From positions 1-36,265 of the forward strand of contig JAZLLK010000039.1 of the NCBI GenBank assembly GCA_045598105.1: DNA of 36,265 nt. Direction: 5' to 3'. Numbering within the stretch: position 1 is the stretch's first letter; every line of letters starts with the position of its first letter. Shown here piece by piece: positions 34,188-36,265 of this stretch. The position numbers and the translations under genes were made by a program. Source of the stretch: UBA1205 sp045598105. GTDB lineage: Bacteria; Bacteroidota; Bacteroidia; Bacteroidales; WCHB1-69. The notes beneath the pieces are model-generated. The model saw only the letters and a program-made list of their open reading frames with translations. It made no database searches and had not been told where the DNA came from.

Positions 34188-34574
34188 CTACAAGGCCTGT
34201 ATATCCATGGCAGGAGGCATATCCGCGGGGGCATCTGCAGCTATGAGCTGCCGTACATTGGCCCTAAAGTGCTCTTCTGTTATGGCGTTACATAATTGTA
34301 CACTATTTGTATTGTTTAGGCATATATCTACGCTGTTTTCACCTATACGGCTGGCTATACGCTCGTTACCGTTGTAGTAGTGCTTGGTGTATTCCCCGTT
34401 TGCGTTAAAGTTGAGGTAGGTATTGGGGTAGAACATGGCATTTTGCCATTGCAGATTCAGGGGCTGCGGCTGGCCGTTGACCCATTGGTTCTGGTTCAGC
34501 ATGGAGAGCTTGTACGTCCTCGCGTTCGCGGCATCGTAACCGTAATAGACGAAGCGTTTCAAAAATATCATCAT
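34188..34574 (-). pseudogene. Orphan Rhs core fragment
   Basis: The 128-residue frame opens in ATGA overlap with the stop of the candidate immunity gene. From residue 7 it reads like an Rhs/YD-repeat core (RFVYYGYDAANARTYKL, YLNFNANGEYTKHYYNGNERIASRIG), the part that normally lies just before the NHLGS segment. It then loses Rhs character and stops at 34188. Its base composition is richer in G and C than the immunity gene next to it. It has no toxin tip and no signal, so it is most likely a displaced remnant left by an earlier tip exchange; it might still be translated. Confidence 0.65.
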
Positions 34575-35296
34575 TCATCCATGGTTTTTAAAGGTATCAA
34601 ATATTTCACATACGCATCTTCGTATCCACACCTTTTAGGAGGGTCTGATTCTTCTCTCCGTAATGAACTTACCCATTTTCTGTTCATTAGCACTAACAAA
34701 AATTCGTTAGCCTCTGTATATTCATGATAATAAAAACATACATCAGGAAATAGTCTACCATCATATTTTATATACTTTATACAATCCATCCATGTAGAAT
34801 CGGTAGGAAGACAAACATTATCAATTGATATTCTATAATTTTTCAAGGTGTATTCTATTCTTTTTTTTTCTTCTTCATTGCATCTTGGATAAATGTAGTT
34901 GTACAGGATTCTACATCTGCTTTCCAAAAGAAAAAAATCTTTGTTATATACAAGAGATTCCACTTCTTGGTAAGGAAGGTTTCGATTAATGGGTATGTTT
35001 TTTTTAAAGGTAAGAAAATAATCCGTAGCATATTGAGACCATCTTTTTTTATAGGAAAACGATTTATATTTTCTCGAATCCTTATAAGGGGCTCTATACC
35101 AATATGTCACACCAACCAATGAATCCAATTTTACTATACCGAGTACAACACAATCAATATCGTATTTTCCAACACTGTCCGATTGATCAAAAATTCTGTT
35201 AGGATACCCTATACTGTTTTCCTTTTGTGAATATAGATGAATGGGAATGAATACACTTATACAGATGAGAATAATTAGCATTTTATTGTTTATCAT
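34571..35296 (-). CDS. Candidate immunity protein, signal-peptide-bearing
   Basis: The 241-residue product begins at 35296, an ATG in ATGA overlap with the toxin stop; an ATG 6 bases earlier (35302) is also possible. It has a hydrophobic Sec signal peptide (about 1-24, ending HLYSQ) without a lipobox cysteine, so the mature protein should be periplasmic. The rest is rich in Tyr, Lys and Asp with no domain I recognise. Position directly after an Rhs toxin tip is the basis for calling it immunity. Its codon use (mixed ATA/ATT/ATC for Ile) and low G+C differ from the backbone. Alternative: an unrelated secreted accessory protein. Confidence 0.6.
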   Translation of the reverse strand: MINNKMLIILICISVFIPIHLYSQKENSIGYPNRIFDQSDSVGKYDIDCVVLGIVKLDSLVGVTYWYRAPYKDSRKYKSFSYKKRWSQYATDYFLTFKKNIPINRNLPYQEVESLVYNKDFFLLESRCRILYNYIYPRCNEEEKKRIEYTLKNYRISIDNVCLPTDSTWMDCIKYIKYDGRLFPDVCFYYHEYTEANEFLLVLMNRKWVSSLRREESDPPKRCGYEDAYVKYLIPLKTMDE

Positions 35297-36265
35297 GGCC
35301 ATATTGATTTTACTATTCCATTTTGCAAAGTTATAGGTTTAGGAGTAAATACATGAGACTTCCATATATTAATATGATTTTTATCATTTGACAAATCTAT
35401 CATATTTCCATCCCATGAAATATTGGGAAATCGCGGATTAAAACCTGATGTTGATAAAATCTGCCAAACATAGTCTTTTGACATCCAACTTTCTGTTCCT
35501 CCTGTTTTCATCAAACCTTGTGTCCAATGCGATATTCCTAATGTATGTCCAATCTCATGTGACATAGTTCTTGTTACATTTGAGATTTGATTTGCATCCG
35601 CATTCAATCGAATACTTCTTCCATCAGCTGTTATTCCCTGAGCGTCTCCATTATTTCCAATATAAGTCCTACCATCATAGTAATTCGCCATACCAGATTT
35701 ATCTAACTCATATTGATGTGATGCATCTTCATTCGTTTCACAAGCAACTATTTCCAAATCAAACCTGATTGAATATTTTTCTTTATTTTTCCCTTTACCA
35801 ACCACATATTGGTATTTTCCTGACTGATTATTCCACGCATCAATACCTTTTTGTAAATCTTCAATATTTTCTTTACTTGTGTAGTATTTCGCTCTAATGG
35901 TAATCGTCTTATTTTCTTCATCAATAACCGGGTCAAAATCTTCTCCCGTCGGGTCCACATACTTCATCGGATTGTTGCTGCAATATCCGTAAGGACTTGT
36001 CCAGAAATACCTTTCGAAATGCGGGTCCCGGCTCACAAACACCGGCGGCTGATAGTATCTCGCTTCGTAATAGTACATTCCCGTTTCTTCGTCGAGTTCC
36101 TTGGCATTGAAGGCGTATTTGGGAAGCGCGGAGCTGGGCGCGATGCCCTGGTATTCCGAAATGATTTCACCGAAGGGTGCGTAGAGGAAGCCTTGGGTGA
36201 CAAAGCCGCCGCAGTCGGTGGTGAAAGCGGTGGAACCTAAGTGGTTCACCGAGTTCTTATTTGGG
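35293..36265 (-). CDS. Rhs-repeat protein C-terminus with metzincin-like metallopeptidase toxin tip (partial)
   Basis: The frame is open to the window edge, so the N-terminus lies beyond 36265; numbering here takes the GTG at 36249 as 1. Residues 2-101 are the Rhs-associated core: NHLGS, GFLYAPFGE, YAFNAKELDEETGMYYYEARYY and NNPMKYVDPTGE (92-103), the point after which tips vary. The tip (104-318) carries HEIGHTLGISH (231-241), the HExxHxxGxxH zinc motif of metzincins, and LMKTG (246-250) supplies a Met-turn. It is thus likely a secreted zinc protease toxin released from the Rhs shell. The tip's Ile codons are mainly ATT, unlike the ATA-rich neighbours. The secretion route cannot be seen here. 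Confidence 0.82.
   Translation of the reverse strand, partial: PNKNSVNHLGSTAFTTDCGGFVTQGFLYAPFGEIISEYQGIAPSSALPKYAFNAKELDEETGMYYYEARYYQPPVFVSRDPHFERYFWTSPYGYCSNNPMKYVDPTGEDFDPVIDEENKTITIRAKYYTSKENIEDLQKGIDAWNNQSGKYQYVVGKGKNKEKYSIRFDLEIVACETNEDASHQYELDKSGMANYYDGRTYIGNNGDAQGITADGRSIRLNADANQISNVTRTMSHEIGHTLGISHWTQGLMKTGGTESWMSKDYVWQILSTSGFNPRFPNISWDGNMIDLSNDKNHINIWKSHVFTPKPITLQNGIVKSIWP

Noticed and set aside
34114..34377. Plus-strand frame of 87 codons near the Rhs fragment
   Set aside because: Mostly antisense to the orphan Rhs fragment, with no recognisable domain or promoter.
35748..35960. Alternative minus-strand frame inside the toxin tip
   Set aside because: It lies in a different frame from the tip, is Lys/Arg rich, and has no start context; the main frame explains the region fully.
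1..36265. CRISPR arrays, tRNA/rRNA genes, insertion sequences, prophage genes
   Set aside because: No regularly spaced direct repeats, no tRNA-like arms, no transposase or phage protein motifs were found on either strand by reading; the only mobile-type element is the Rhs module.

Overview
The window looks like a chromosomal segment of a Bacteroidota (Bacteroidetes) bacterium, most likely Bacteroidales-like. The evidence is seen in the sequence. Two proteins carry type IX secretion (T9SS) type A C-terminal signals, one carries a gliding-motility/type B C-terminal domain, and several intergenic regions carry the Bacteroidota -7 box TAnnTTTG with no Shine-Dalgarno sequence. Other pointers are a PorV/PorQ-like protein, an HHH-plus-barrel protein, and many predicted outer-membrane barrels. 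Isoleucine is written mostly as ATA in the backbone genes. Standard bacterial stops (TAA, TAG, TGA) are all used. I see no tRNA, rRNA, CRISPR array or insertion sequence.

Layout, left to right. (1) 158-1570: secreted alpha/beta hydrolase. (2) 4470 to 1642, minus: an ECF sigma factor, a putative membrane anti-sigma carrying a T9SS type B domain, and a catalytically dead M16 peptidase homologue, in a tightly overlapped operon. (3) 5939-4542, minus: beta-CASP metallo-beta-lactamase RNase. (4) 6120-12929, plus: KtrA/KtrB potassium uptake, a DjlA-like co-chaperone and a 1150-residue surface protein. (5) 14639-12932, minus: a MerR regulator and MurD. (6) 14815-21342, plus: an outer-membrane protein, then an envelope proteolysis group (SppA, a small membrane protein, CtpA), then a radical SAM protein and a probable guanidino-modifying-enzyme-fold protein. 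(7) 22639-21334, minus: a P-loop kinase-like protein, a dCMP deaminase and a DUF1294 membrane protein. (8) 22678-22887: a candidate small RNA between a promoter and a strong bidirectional terminator. (9) 25165-22908, minus: two paralogous T9SS cargo proteins. (10) 28398-25267, minus: an AddA/RecB-type helicase-nuclease. (11) 30928-28489, minus: a DksA-like protein, LspA and a BamA/TamA-like barrel. (12) 31171-34064, plus: a PorV/PorQ-like barrel and an HHH-barrel protein. (13) 36265-34188, minus: an accessory Rhs toxin module.

The most striking region is the right edge. The 3' end of an rhs gene switches, right after the NNPMKYVDPTGE junction, to a metzincin-type metallopeptidase tip (HEIGHTLGISH plus a downstream Met-turn). 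It is followed in ATGA overlap by a signal-peptide-bearing candidate immunity gene, and then by an orphan rhs fragment that again starts in ATGA overlap. Composition and isoleucine codon choice in the tip and immunity gene differ from the backbone. The second notable region is the ECF sigma/anti-sigma operon, where the inner-membrane protein ends in a T9SS type B domain, suggesting a link between surface secretion and transcription.

Most remaining genes are housekeeping or envelope functions. No intergenic gap exceeds 300 bases. The largest (22640-22907, 30929-31170, 14640-14814 and 25166-25266) are described below through their promoters, terminators and repeats.
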